This document shows, one piece after another, positions 43,741-52,721 of a stretch of 64,000 bases of DNA. Both the position numbers and the translations under genes were made by a program. The DNA comes from Pseudomonas fluorescens. Lineage in GTDB: Bacteria; Pseudomonadota; Gammaproteobacteria; Pseudomonadales; Pseudomonadaceae. Location of the stretch: the NCBI RefSeq assembly GCF_902497895.1, contig NZ_CABVHQ010000008.1, positions 1 to 64,000 on the forward strand. The letters are read 5' to 3'. The notes beneath the pieces were generated by a model. That model was not told the DNA's origin. It was given only the letters and a program-made list of their open reading frames with translations, and searched no databases. Positions within the stretch are counted from its first letter, which is position 1, and the number at the start of each line of letters is the position of its first letter.

Positions 43741-45420
43741 CAGGCTGTGTGAAAACGCGCTAAATACGTCGAAAGCTGAGAGGCGCGAGGATTGCCTGTG
43801 CAATCAGCGGGCGGAAGCGCGAATTACCTTAGTCAGCTACATAGACGTTCGTAATGCCGTTTGGGCGCGTCAGCGGCCCAAACGGCTACTAACTGGCGAG
43901 CCAAGCGGCTGGATTCACGCCCTGATCGCCTCAAGCAGTCCTGCGATGCCGAAGATGCTCATCATTCGTTTGAGGTTGTAGGCTAGCACATGAAGGCTCA
44001 TTTCGGTACTTACCCGCGGTAAGTGTTTTGGTCAGGAAGTGGGTGGCTCCCATCCAATATTTGAGCGTTCCAAAAGGATGCTGAACGGTCTGGCGACGAA
44101 CCCTCATCATCGCTGGATCATGCTCCAGCCGAACCTGCATCGCGTAGATTACCGCCTCATGTTCCCAGCGCTTCACACGGCGCTCCTTACCCGTCGTACA
44201 TTGCTTTTGCATTGAGCAGGACTGACAGCCCGAGAAGTAGTAACAATGCAATAACATGCCGTCTTCCATCGACGAATGCCGCCTGGTTAGTAACTGCCCC
44301 GCAGGGCATCGATACTCGTCCGACGCAATAAGATAGATGAAATCCTGCTTGCCGAATCTGCCTAAGGCTTTGCTTCCAGATGTCAGGGGTTTCGGTACGA
44401 AGGTAGTGATGCCGGCTTGCTCGCACGCAAGGATTTCCAGACCTTTGTAGTAGCCTCGGTCGGCCCCACCACCGTTAGCGATTCAGCCTCGATTTCTTCA
44501 CGCGCTTGGTTCGCCATATTGCTCAGTTGCCCACGATCATTACCAACGTTGGTCACCTCATGGGCAATGATCAGATGGTGTTTGTCGTCGACAGCTGTTT
44601 GTACGTTGTAGCCAACCGTTCCGGTGCCTCGGCCGCTCGTGGCCATTGAGCGTGCATCTGGGTCTGTGAGGGAGATCTGCTGGTCTGGACTTTCGTGGAG
44701 CTGCGCCTCGATTTCCTTGAGTTTCTGCATCTGCTTTTTCAGTGTTTCGATCTTTTCCTTAAGCCGCTCTGCTTTGGCCTCGGCCACTTCGGGCGTTGCC
44801 CGATCCGCAGAATCCATCGCCGTCAGATATCGATCAATGCTCTGCTCGATCTGCTGCATGCGTGCCTTCACCTTGCCCTGAGTGAAGTTGCGGTTGCGAT
44901 TATTGACGGCTTTGAATTTGCTGCCGTCGATGGCGATGATCGATTGGGAGAAGAGATTGAGGTTGCGATAAAGAACTACGAACTGGCGGCATACGCTGCG
45001 AATGGCTTTGCCGTTGTCTTTGCGAAAGTCGGCAATGGTTTTGAAGTCCGGATCCAAACGCCCCGTTAGCCACATCAACTCGACGTTGCGCTCGGCCTCA
45101 CGCTCAAGCCTGCGGCTGGACTGAATCCGATTGAGGTAGCCGTAGATATAGATCTTCAGCAAGACCGCTGGGTGGTAGGCCGGACGCCCAGTTGCGGCAG
45201 GATCGACGCCCTCAAAACCAAGTGCGCCCAGGTCGAGTTCATCGACGAAAACATCGACCACGCGCACTGGATTTTCTTCGGCTACGTAATCGTCCGGACA
45301 CTCCGGCAGCAAGGTGACTTGCGTCCGAGTCTCGCCTTCAATAACTCGCTTCATGATCGCCCCCGCTACGATCTCGACGATCAGAAGATTAGACAATTGC
45401 GGGTGTTTTCACACAGCCTG
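43741..45420 (-). mobile_element. IS1182-like insertion sequence
   Basis: An element of 1680 bases bounded by inverted repeats CAGGCTGTGTGAAAAC (43741) and GTTTTCACACAGCCTG (ending 45420), at least 16 bases perfect. GACC flanks it on both sides (43737-43740 and 45421-45424), which looks like a 4-bp target duplication. It contains one degraded transposase gene on the minus strand. Family assignment is from the transposase, whose N-terminal domain and DDE-like core are of IS1182 type. Confidence 0.8.
43915..45354 (-). pseudogene. IS1182-family transposase, twice frameshifted
   Basis: The first frame (from ATG 45354, MKRVIEGETRTQVTLLPE) runs through a typical IS1182 N-terminus, AIDGSKFKAVNNRNRN (a catalytic Asp), and STGRGTGTVGYNVQTAVD-like core. 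After ...ESLTVV near 44465 the family sequence continues in another frame (DRGYYKGLEILACEQAGITT) and then, near 44020, in a third (PRVSTEMSLHVLAYNLKRMM). It ends at TGA 43915. Two separate frameshifts mean it is probably inactive unless supplied in trans. The frame breaks could also be sequencing errors, though two in one gene is unlikely. Confidence 0.8.
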
Positions 45421-45590
45421 GACCCAAAGCGGTCATTGTCCGATCGGAGACGGCCCACTCAAAATCTTTGCTGGGCATACGCCCACTCCGGTTCAACCCT
45501 GCTCTTCAGCTGACGACGAACTGTCCCGGCCGAAGTCTTCACTTTGTGCAGCTTTATACAAACGCTTGAACAGCTTCCGTTCAACGTCGA

Positions 45591-46097
45591 TCAGTGGCAG
45601 GCAATTGTGAATTTGCGCGAACGCTGCAAGAAAGCCACTGGCGGCGTGCTGACAGCAGAGAGAATGTCGACCACTTGGCTCTCTGTATTGGCAAGAAAGT
45701 CCTCGACGTTCATTTCGCCGGGGTTGTGTGCGCTCATGAAGTAGCTCATACCGTACACTGACCCGTGGATGATCTCCGAAGAGATGGCGTATATCAGTCC
45801 ATAAGCGCCGAGCAAGGCCCCTCCAGCTGACCGGACTGCTTTCCTTATGCGATCAATCTTCGATGGCGCATCCAGCATGCTCCATGAGCCCTGTCCTTTA
45901 CCAGCGAACTCAGGAAACATCAGCGCTGCCGATGCCTTCGGATCAGGGTCGGTGCTCAATGTGAATGCGAACTCGCCGGTGCTAATCACGCGGTTCATAT
46001 GCTTCCAAGCGGCATAGTCTTTATGCTTCAAAGCGCGTTGCGATACTTCGACCGGCTGAATTACGAAGAAAGCAGCATTGATAAACCCCTCTATCAC
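45591..46097 (-). pseudogene. Truncated hypothetical gene (possibly DUF5677-like)
   Basis: A 168-residue frame starting at GTG 46097 after an in-frame TAA. It reads helix-rich sequence (QRALKHKDYAAWKHMNRV, SEIIHGSVYGMSYF) that resembles the C-terminal part of DUF5677-type proteins of mobile regions. The family's N-terminus is missing and another frame continues the sequence upstream. It sits between the IS1182-like element and the IS21-like terminal repeats. Family call is uncertain. Confidence 0.45.
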
Positions 46098-46307
46098 ACC
46101 GCGGGCAATCGGGTGCGCTTAATGAGAATGCTGGAGTCATCTTGTTAGTTTCTCTATTTCTAATCGCTTTAGTGCGAGTTTTTTTGTTGGTTGTTTCCGC
46201 TGATTTGATCAGCTTCCCTTTTACTCGTTCAAAGTCCCTGCGGGCTTCCCGTCGCCGGCTGCCGATCACCTCGAGCAGCACATCTCCCTCGACGAACTCT
46301 TGGATGG

Positions 46308-46400
46308 GTAATTGCACAGACTTGCCCACCCATTTGCATTCGACTTGACCAGTCGTTTGCATTCCCACTGACCACTTGTTTGCATTCGAGCTGACCAGCG
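46308..46400 (-). repeat. Solo IS21-like terminal repeat array (left)
   Basis: Read on the minus strand, three tandem units of about 23 bases with the pattern CGAATGCAAANNNNTGGTCA follow each other and end in GTGCAATTAC. The same unit recurs in the opposite orientation at 55643-55714. Multiple transposase-binding repeats at the ends are typical of IS21-family elements, yet no istA/istB genes are present here. Assignment to IS21 is inference. Confidence 0.6.
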
Positions 46401-46860
46401 ATAGATGACGTATCACCTCAACCAAAAAAGCATTGCGATCTCTACCGCGCCGCATTGTGTGCCTGAAAAATGATGAGCCTGAGCGCTTGCCGAAGGGCAC
46501 CCAAGTCAGTCAGAGCAAGGAGGTGGTGGGCGATCCATCAGTGTTAAAAATCTCGCTTCCCCACTCTCATCGCTGAAACTCAGAAGTACGTAGAAGCCAA
46601 TCTTTATGTTCGACCGGAATCCGCTCATCAGGTAAGAGTTACAGCTCGTAAAAAGAACCGCAGCCTCCGGGAACGAATGGGAGCGGTTGTGCAGAAACGC
46701 GATACCTTGCCAGCCCTACTGCCAGAATCATGTTGCCGAATTGGAGCGGGCGCTTTCGAGCCCCAACGTTGTGCCACTTGGGCAGGCGAAGAAAATCAGT
46801 AGTGAGCAGTCAACTGCATTCGTCTTGATTTACCGCTATAGATCAGAGCCGAATTTATCG
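46401..46860. other. Gene-poor stretch after the repeat array
   Basis: About 460 bases with only short open frames lacking ribosome sites or recognisable motifs. A plus-strand frame near 46565-46740 shows a basic helical stretch (RKKNRSLRERMGAVVQKRD) that could be a scrap of a mobile-element gene, but I cannot name it. Confidence 0.3.
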
Positions 46861-47139
46861 CTAGACAGCCTTTAGCCCAGTTCTTAGCGTTGATACAAAG
46901 GTCGCCAATGAAGGATCTTTCTCAGCATTTTGCTTATGCCTGCCGATGAAAATCCACTCATCTTCTGCCCAAAAAATTCGAATTGTTTTGGGTGATTTGC
47001 AGTCGAATACAACTTGATAGATTCTCGTTTCCCGCTGCTGGACGACGACGCATTGCTCAAGGCAAACCAACAGTCGTTGCCCCGGCTCCAGGGTCGGAGC
47101 ATTGAGCGGGAGGCGCTTCTCAATTTCTGTTTTCCGCAT
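46861..47139 (-). CDS. Small hypothetical protein (92 residues)
   Basis: A 92-residue frame from ATG 47139. The predicted product is beta-rich with a Glu/Gln-rich centre (VCLEQCVVVQQRETRIYQVV). No signal peptide or membrane segment is seen, nor a known motif. A possible site AAGGA lies 14 bases upstream, a little far. It is in the AT-richer accessory block, so it may be a real mobile-region gene or chance. Confidence 0.4.
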   Translation of the reverse strand: MRKTEIEKRLPLNAPTLEPGQRLLVCLEQCVVVQQRETRIYQVVFDCKSPKTIRIFWAEDEWIFIGRHKQNAEKDPSLATFVSTLRTGLKAV

Positions 47140-47522
47140 GATGACTGTCGTCCTTAAAATTCAGAAACCGTACGCGTTGAATCAAAAGCAAGGGAGATCC
47201 ACTGCTGCGAGGTACGCATCTGGAGCCTTTGCGCATGACGCCATATGTGCTCTTCAAGGTGGTAATCATCACGGTCAAGTAAGCCATTTCGGAGCCTGTG
47301 CAGGCAATCACCTTCAAGGTCTGGAATTGATAGCTCGCTACTTATTGTGAGAGCCCTTTGGTTCCACTTGTTCTCGATCTGGCCGGCAAATCCTGTTATC
47401 GCGGGAAACTGGCCGCATGGCCCCGTGCGCCTTCAAAGCCACGGCATTGGGCGGACCGACTCGGACCCACATGGCTGAGGTGCTTCGACAGTCCTGCTCA
47501 TGACTAGCCTCCAAGGGGTCAT

Positions 47523-47552
47523 ATGTGCATAATATTATCATGCAGTGATAAT
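47523..47552 (+). promoter_or_regulatory. Operator-like 8-3-8 palindrome with adjacent ATGTGCATAAT box
   Basis: ATGTGCATAAT (47523-47533) is followed at once by ATTATCAT-GCA-GTGATAAT (47534-47552), an inverted repeat with one mismatch. The whole 30-base module reappears, inverted, at 57727-57756 with about four differences. It lies about 110 bases upstream of the 76-residue gene at 47665. CATAAT could be a -10 box overlapped by the operator. Confidence 0.55.
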
Positions 47553-47664
47553 GGAAAGGCAATCTACTCGCCCTTGCTTCAGGCAGGGGCGAGGTCTTTT
47601 GATCGATTGCCGGGAGGCAAAATCATGCATGAGAACAGCAATACGTGAGCGCTTGGAGACCCGC

Positions 47665-47895
47665 ATGAAACGTGAGGACGTAAAAACCAAACACGCTGAA
47701 GGCATTCAGTTCGACACCCATTTGATTGCCAACCCGGCCAACACCCAGGAGTGGATCGCCTTCTTTAAAAAGGATGCAGGAAGAAGCTTCTTCCTGGTCA
47801 ATGACAACGAAGAAATCGAACCCTTTCGCTACCTTGATGATTTGATTCATGAGCTGCGAGAAATCGGTATCAAGGTTGCTGAAATTCATTTTTGA
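47665..47895 (+). CDS. Small protein of unknown family, copy 1 (76 residues)
   Basis: A 76-residue protein whose homologue is at 57406-57636. The start MKREDVKTKHAEG is chosen because similarity with the paralogue begins exactly there; both ATGs have GGAG with ACCCGC or similar before them. The sequence is acidic with alternating strands and helices (ANPANTQEWIAFFKKD, YLDDLIHELREIGIK) and a conserved core FFLVNDNEEIE. No known domain is recognised. It is directly followed (23 bases) by another small gene, and the pair is repeated at 57.2-57.6 kb. Confidence 0.7.
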   Translation: MKREDVKTKHAEGIQFDTHLIANPANTQEWIAFFKKDAGRSFFLVNDNEEIEPFRYLDDLIHELREIGIKVAEIHF

Positions 47896-47918
47896 GTTCT
47901 TTTCCTTGGAGTGTCGCC

Positions 47919-48113
47919 ATGTCTGTCAAAATCGAGCATCTGTCTAGCCAGAGTGAAGATCTATGGTCCGTGTGTGTCGGTACCAGGCGCATTCAATTCC
48001 GCAATGAGCAGGGTGCAAAAGATTACGCGGCAAAGCTAAAAGAGCGTATTGAAGCTCCGCACTCATACCCTCGTGCGTTGCCGTTCGCCTACAAGCGCGG
48101 TTGCAGTAAGTAA
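47919..48113 (+). CDS. Small protein of unknown family, partner of the 76-residue protein (64 residues)
   Basis: A 64-residue protein starting MSVKIEHLSSQSEDLWSV with TTGGAG upstream. It has a short basic beta-helix pattern, WSVCVGTRRIQFRNEQGAKD, then KLKERIEAPH. It lies 23 bases after the 76-residue gene and reads on the same strand. A second copy of both genes exists at 57.2-57.6 kb, where this one is broken. The repeated pairing suggests functional linkage. No recognised family. Confidence 0.7.
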   Translation: MSVKIEHLSSQSEDLWSVCVGTRRIQFRNEQGAKDYAAKLKERIEAPHSYPRALPFAYKRGCSK

Positions 48114-48302
48114 TAATGGTTAATGACTTTCTATTAACGCTAAAGTTACGGCAACAAAATATTGTTTCTTCCTTAGAGTGCTGTGGAGCTTAGCAAGGTT
48201 GAATTAATTTTCATGCTACGTTTCTGTAATTGAACAGCACTCGGCAAATGAGCACCCGCCCAACCAGTCCCTAATGTTCATAATGAGGATAAAGGTTCCA
48301 CT

Positions 48303-49073
48303 ATGAAGCCTGCACTAATTGCTATGTCACGCGCTGCGGGCAAGTTGGCTGCGGAGGTTCTAAGCATGATTGCGCCTCACGTCAGACCCGGGGTTTCGAC
48401 CAATGAGCTTGATAAGCTCTGCCATGACTATATTGTCAACGTGCAGAAAGCCACTCCAGCCAATATCGGTTATCACGGTTTCCCCAAAACCTTGTGCACC
48501 TCCATCAATCATGTCGTATGCCACGGAATCCCGTCAGATAAAGAGCTCTCGGATGGCGATATCCTCAATATTGATGTCTCGGTGCTCAAGGATGGTTGGT
48601 TCGGTGATACAAGCCGCATGTTTTTTGTCGGCGAGCCAAGCGCAGAGGCTCGTCGGCTGGTGGACACGACCTATGAGGCGATGTGGGCCGGCATTCATGC
48701 AGTAGGCCTCTCCGGTGCCACGCTCGGAGATGTCGGTCACGCCATTCAAACCGTGGCGCACCGTGAAGGGTATAGCGTAGTGCGTGACTACTGTGGACAT
48801 GGCATTGGCATGGTTTACCACGATGAGCCACAGGTCCGTCATTATGGTAACCCTGGTGAAGGTATGAGACTGAAACCAGGCATGATCTTCACCATCGAGC
48901 CAATGCTCAATGCTGGAAAGCACGGTGTAAGAACGCTGGGGGATGGCTGGACCGTGATCACCAAAGATCTTTCTCTCTCGGCCCAGTGGGAGCATATGGT
49001 CTTGGTCACCAGCGATAGCTTTGAGGTTTTGACTGCGTGGCCGGATCAGCCCGTGGAGTATAAGAAGATTTAA
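48303..49073 (+). CDS. Type I methionine aminopeptidase (second isozyme)
   Basis: A 256-residue M24A peptidase that removes initiator methionine. Ligands of the dimetal centre are visible: D in LNIDVSV, D in GDTSRMF, H in YCGHGIGMVYHDEP, E in FTIEPM and E in AQWEHMV. It carries WEHM where housekeeping enzymes often have YEHT. Pseudomonads encode a separate housekeeping map gene elsewhere (general knowledge), so this is probably an accessory copy. It converges with the isocitrate-dehydrogenase-like gene at a strong hairpin. Confidence 0.9.
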   Translation: MKPALIAMSRAAGKLAAEVLSMIAPHVRPGVSTNELDKLCHDYIVNVQKATPANIGYHGFPKTLCTSINHVVCHGIPSDKELSDGDILNIDVSVLKDGWFGDTSRMFFVGEPSAEARRLVDTTYEAMWAGIHAVGLSGATLGDVGHAIQTVAHREGYSVVRDYCGHGIGMVYHDEPQVRHYGNPGEGMRLKPGMIFTIEPMLNAGKHGVRTLGDGWTVITKDLSLSAQWEHMVLVTSDSFEVLTAWPDQPVEYKKI

Positions 49074-49122
49074 TCCAGCAGACTGTCCTACTGGTAGGTC
49101 AGGGTGGAGCACACGTAGAGAA

Positions 49123-49147
49123 TCGCCAGCTCGTACTGAGCTGGCGA
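49123..49147. terminator. Bidirectional hairpin between convergent genes
   Basis: TCGCCAGCTC and GAGCTGGCGA form a perfect 10-base stem with a five-base loop between the peptidase and isocitrate-dehydrogenase-like genes. It has no T run, so it is a weak or rho-assisted terminator by sequence. Confidence 0.55.
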
Positions 49148-49180
49148 CGCGGACGGAGCGCGTGTTTCTTGACTCTCTAT

Positions 49181-50194
49181 CTAGTCACGCAAGTAGGCCA
49201 CCAAGGCGTCAGCGAAGGACTCAGTTGTACCGGTCCCTCCCATATCCGGTGTCACCTGGTTACGCGAACTTCCCAAAACAGCGCGGATAGCGGTACGAAC
49301 GCGTGTCCCCTTGTCCACCATACCCAGATAATCAAGCATGTCCGCGGCAGCCAGCAACAATGCACAGGGGTTCGCGATGTTCTTGCCGGCGATGTCCGGT
49401 GCCGAGCCGTGGACCGCTTCGAAGATGGCCGCATCGGCGCCGATGTTGGACCCGGGCGCCAAGCCCAATCCACCCACCAGGCCTGCGCACAAGTCTGAAA
49501 GGATGTCGCCAAACAGGTTAGTGGTGACAATGACATCGAACTGATGGGGATTCATCACCAGCTGCATACAGGCGTTATCGACGATCATCTCGTGGAATTC
49601 GATTTCCGGATAACCCGCGGCGACCTCACGCGCCACCTCAAGGAACAAACCGGAGCAAGACTTGATGATATTGGCCTTGTGCACCGCGGTAACTTTCTTA
49701 CGGCCTTTGCTACGAGCCAGTTCGAACGCGTACTGCACGATGCGTTCGGAGGCTGTGCGTGTGACCCGAATGCTCGCCAGAGCGACTTCGCCGTCCTCCG
49801 AAATACTTTGTCCTTCTGGTAGGTACGCCCCTTCGGTATTTTCGCGCACCGTGATGATATCGATATCTTCGAAGCGCGAACGGGTCCCTGGGAAACTGAT
49901 CGCTGGTCGGACATTGGCATAGAGATCGAAGTGGCGGCGAAGGTGGACGTTGATCGATGAGAAGCCGCGGCCAATCGGCGTTGTCAGAGGGCCTTTGAGT
50001 GCGACACCATGTTTGGCGATCGTCTCTATGGACGCGGGTGGCATCAGTTGCCCATGCTGCTGCAAGGCCTCCAAACCGGCCTCAACGAAGTCGTACTGAA
50101 GATTGCAGTCAAGGGCATCGAGTACGCGTAGCGTCGCTTGCATGATCTCAGGGCCGATGCCGTCACCCTTGATGATTGCGATAGTTTTGCTCAT
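49181..50194 (-). CDS. NAD-type isocitrate dehydrogenase (isocitrate/isopropylmalate dehydrogenase family)
   Basis: A 337-residue decarboxylating dehydrogenase. SSINVHLRRHFDLYANVRP near residue 80 binds the substrate, KANIIK and DNACMQLV hold catalytic residues, and FGDILSDLCAG is the metal-binding loop. The coenzyme region HGSAPDIAGKNIANP has the Asp-Ile typical of NAD rather than the Lys-Tyr of NADP enzymes. It is most like NAD-dependent isocitrate dehydrogenase. Its upstream DNA holds a decayed RHH gene and a perfect 8-3-8 palindrome. It lies in an accessory block, so it is probably extra to the main TCA enzyme. Confidence 0.88.
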   Translation of the reverse strand: MSKTIAIIKGDGIGPEIMQATLRVLDALDCNLQYDFVEAGLEALQQHGQLMPPASIETIAKHGVALKGPLTTPIGRGFSSINVHLRRHFDLYANVRPAISFPGTRSRFEDIDIITVRENTEGAYLPEGQSISEDGEVALASIRVTRTASERIVQYAFELARSKGRKKVTAVHKANIIKSCSGLFLEVAREVAAGYPEIEFHEMIVDNACMQLVMNPHQFDVIVTTNLFGDILSDLCAGLVGGLGLAPGSNIGADAAIFEAVHGSAPDIAGKNIANPCALLLAAADMLDYLGMVDKGTRVRTAIRAVLGSSRNQVTPDMGGTGTTESFADALVAYLRD

Positions 50195-50327
50195 GGTCTC
50201 TTCCTTAACAGCGCTTTGTCAGCCGCTGTATTAATTGGGTCATTGAGACTGGTGTCACGAGTCTGCTGATTGGCATTGACTGTCTGGCGGCTTTCACCGC
50301 GCCAGTGTGCTGTGTTTCATCCTCCGC

Positions 50328-50465
50328 GCCGTGACTGCGCAGGTCATCGCGGATCAATAGACGGGCGACCTGAGTGGGAGTCAGTTCTCGCGCCGCACAA
50401 AACTACTCAAGGATGCGGCTGTAACGGCCGAGCTACCGGATCAAGGATGCTGTCATTTGCTCCAT
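50328..50465 (-). pseudogene. Decayed RHH (CopG-like) repressor gene
   Basis: Minus-strand translation from ATG 50465 reads MEQMTASLIR, a stop, LGRYSRILE, a stop, then FCAARELTPTQVARLLIRDD. This aligns over its length with the intact RHH protein at 59506-59691 (LCASQDLTPSQVVRQLIRDY), one residue apart. Two in-frame stops make it a pseudogene. It sits between a perfect 8-3-8 palindrome (50482-50500) and the isocitrate-dehydrogenase gene on the same strand, so an RHH-IDH operon once existed. Confidence 0.75.
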
Positions 50466-50481
50466 CGAAGATGCGAACAAC

Positions 50482-50500
50482 ATTAACATATAATGTTAAT
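50482..50500 (-). promoter_or_regulatory. Perfect 8-3-8 operator palindrome with overlapping promoter
   Basis: ATTAACAT-ATA-ATGTTAAT is a perfect inverted repeat. On the minus strand TTGTCA (50515-50510) followed by 17 bases and TATATG gives a credible promoter whose -10 falls inside the palindrome. It would drive the RHH pseudogene and the isocitrate dehydrogenase downstream. Confidence 0.6.
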
Positions 50501-50561
50501 CGCATGTGCTGACAAGGAGCGTTTTCATCCTGAGACGGTAAGGTGTTTGAATGTCTGTGCG

Positions 50562-51392
50562 TTACATGTTGAGGTAGCTTTTGGGCAGGAATAGAAGAGG
50601 ACAAGTTGTGGCTCGGATCATTCTTGAAGTCGTACTGCCAAGCCAAAATCGACGGGCTCGCGAATGACCAAAAGCGCCCATGATCATCAGATCGATATCG
50701 TGTTCGGTCTGATAGGACTGTAAGGCGAGCTCTACTCTCCCGCCACAGATGGCTGTCCGCACGTCACACCCGGCTGATTGCAGAATGGCTCCTGCCGCAT
50801 CGAGTCGTTCCAGATTCTTCGACGTGTTGGCTGCGACCATGACCAGGTGCACGGGCAGCTTTCTGAGAACTGGACTCGCTGCCAGCATTTCCACCCCCAT
50901 GTGCGTGTCCTCGCTCCCGTCATAAGCAAACATCAGGCTTCGTGGTGGGTTGAAGGAACAAGGTGTGACCAGGATCGGCTTGTGCAAAGCATGGATGATG
51001 GTTTCGAGCTGGTTGAGTCGGGGACAGAACGAGCTTTGTTTTCCCATGACCAGCCAGCGCATGTCAGTTTCCATCTCGAGTAACCGACCCAACAGTTCTC
51101 CGTCGCTTTGACGAAGCTCTGGCTGCATCACGCCATCAGCAATCGCTCTTTCTCGAGCGTTTTGCAGCATTATCAAGCCTTGCTTCAACGCCTGCTCATG
51201 GCGCTTTTCGTCCAGCGACATAGCTTCTAGCACGTGCGCCAGGCTGCCGGGCCGTATCTCTACGCCAGCGGGGCGGTCTACAACATTCAGGAGGGTTAAC
51301 GGCAATACAAAGTTGAGACTGGCCCAAGCGGCGTAGTCGCAGACGGCCGGAGATGTAGTTGAACTGTCGATACAGGCCAATATGTGGGTCAT
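50562..51392 (-). CDS. Tandem universal stress protein
   Basis: A 276-residue protein with two Usp domains, as in UspE. The second domain ends with the ATP-binding GAFGHSRARRFWLGSTTSRMI signature (G-x2-G-x9-G-S/T). The first domain's version (MGKQSSFCPRLNQLETII) lacks the glycine pattern, so only one nucleotide site is likely. ATG at 51392 follows GAGGG at six bases, preferred to ATG 51404. Such proteins aid survival under oxygen or starvation stress; direct role here unknown. Confidence 0.88.
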   Translation of the reverse strand: MTHILACIDSSTTSPAVCDYAAWASLNFVLPLTLLNVVDRPAGVEIRPGSLAHVLEAMSLDEKRHEQALKQGLIMLQNARERAIADGVMQPELRQSDGELLGRLLEMETDMRWLVMGKQSSFCPRLNQLETIIHALHKPILVTPCSFNPPRSLMFAYDGSEDTHMGVEMLAASPVLRKLPVHLVMVAANTSKNLERLDAAGAILQSAGCDVRTAICGGRVELALQSYQTEHDIDLMIMGAFGHSRARRFWLGSTTSRMIRATTCPLLFLPKSYLNM

Positions 51393-51594
51393 CACAACCC
51401 TCATCTCGATGATCTTGAAGAGCCGGTCACCACGCGGGGTATAAACGAAAAAAACCGCTCGGCGAAGGCACCGCTTTTAGCGTTCGAACGAGTGGGATCC
51501 GTCGCTGGACATCGGGCACGTCATATATCGACACGATCAACGTAGTGAAACTCCAGTATAGCAACGCCTGGAAAGCTGCTTGCAGGCAAGCTGC

Positions 51595-52356
51595 TCACTT
51601 TCGCATGACGCGGCGGACAAAAAGCCTGGCGTCATCAACGGCAGGCACGATCGCCAGCGTCACCAGAACCATCGCGAGCGGTACCGTTGAGATATAACCA
51701 ATGTGCTTGAACCCAAAGGCACCCACCACGCCGCCAAAAAAGAAATTCAGCGCAAGCAGTATCAGTATTTTGAGTCGGGTCCGATTGGCGAGAACTTTTG
51801 GATGCTTCGATGTGTTGACGGCATTCCAATAAAAGAGTTTTCCAAACTCAATACCGATATCCGTGATGATGCCGGTGATGTGCGTCGTTCGGATTTCGGC
51901 TTTGGAAATTTTGGTGATCACCGCGTTTTGTAGCCCCATGATGAAGCACAGCAGCATCACGGTGACGGACACGAATAGACCATCCACGGTGGATAGCCGA
52001 GCTCCTAGAAAGCCAAAGCAGATGAGCAAAAAGGCTTCGAACAAGAGTGGCACTGCAAACTCGCTGTGCATGCGTCTGCGGCGGGAATAATTGACCATGA
52101 CCGCCGAGCACGCTGCTCCAATCAGAAAGGACAACAGAGCGCCGGTGCCACTGAGCACCAGGTCGTAGGCTCCCAGCACACTGTTGTCTGCCATCGAGGA
52201 GACGATGCCCGTCATGTGTGAGGTGTACTGATGCACCGCCAGGAAACCACCGGCGTTGATTGCCCCCGCTACGAAGGCCAAGGCAAATCCAAGATGTCGG
52301 TTTGCGTCTGTGGTACGCCGTCGCCCAGTGAGGCTCCTAACATATTTGATCGGCAT
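51595..52356 (-). CDS. DUF1275 (YoaK-type) membrane protein
   Basis: A 253-residue membrane protein with about six hydrophobic helices. It has the DUF1275 hallmark LAFVAGAINAGGFLAVHQYTSHMTG near residue 27 and GLQNAVITKISKAEIRTTHITG near 143, matching the family's repeated pattern. The function is not established. The sequence upstream, at 52403-52413, repeats the ATGTGCATAAT box (inverted) found near the small genes. Confidence 0.88.
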   Translation of the reverse strand: MPIKYVRSLTGRRRTTDANRHLGFALAFVAGAINAGGFLAVHQYTSHMTGIVSSMADNSVLGAYDLVLSGTGALLSFLIGAACSAVMVNYSRRRRMHSEFAVPLLFEAFLLICFGFLGARLSTVDGLFVSVTVMLLCFIMGLQNAVITKISKAEIRTTHITGIITDIGIEFGKLFYWNAVNTSKHPKVLANRTRLKILILLALNFFFGGVVGAFGFKHIGYISTVPLAMVLVTLAIVPAVDDARLFVRRVMRK

Positions 52357-52721
52357 TCATTCACCCCTGTCCCAAGCGTATGAGGAGCAAGAAAGCCAAC
52401 CGATTATGCACATCTGATATCACCAGGTCCTCGCGATTTAGGCTGGTCTGCTCGTTGAGTGTTAAAGCCGCTGACTGTCGTTTTTTCTGATCGGTGATCA
52501 GGATTGCCTGGGATGGCAACTCTGTGTGGTGATTACCTGCTGGGGGAGCAGACGGGGATCCCGAAAGCTTCACCCCGCGATCAGCCAAGAGCGGATGATC
52601 TTGCAAATGGCGGGCTGTCGATATTCAGGACGTGCTGCGGCTGGATGATCCCCGAGTGCGACAGCTGTCAACCTTGTAAAAGGTCGTGCAGCTGCGGCAC
52701 ATCAGCATGATTGACGTCAGC
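52357..52721. other. Intergenic region with ATGTGCATAAT box
   Basis: This 365-base gap lies between the DUF1275 gene and the malic enzyme's 3' end. It contains ATTATGCACAT at 52403-52413, the inverted copy of the box at 47523 and 57746. Other open frames in it are short and unsupported. Confidence 0.4.

Noticed and set aside
46687..46875. A 62-residue plus-strand frame
   Set aside because: No ribosome site or recognisable motif in a debris region.
48114..48302. GTTAAT...ATTAAC inverted repeat near 48119-48138 as a further operator
   Set aside because: Arms are everted and separated by 8 bases, unlike the 8-3-8 sites; likely chance in AT-rich DNA.
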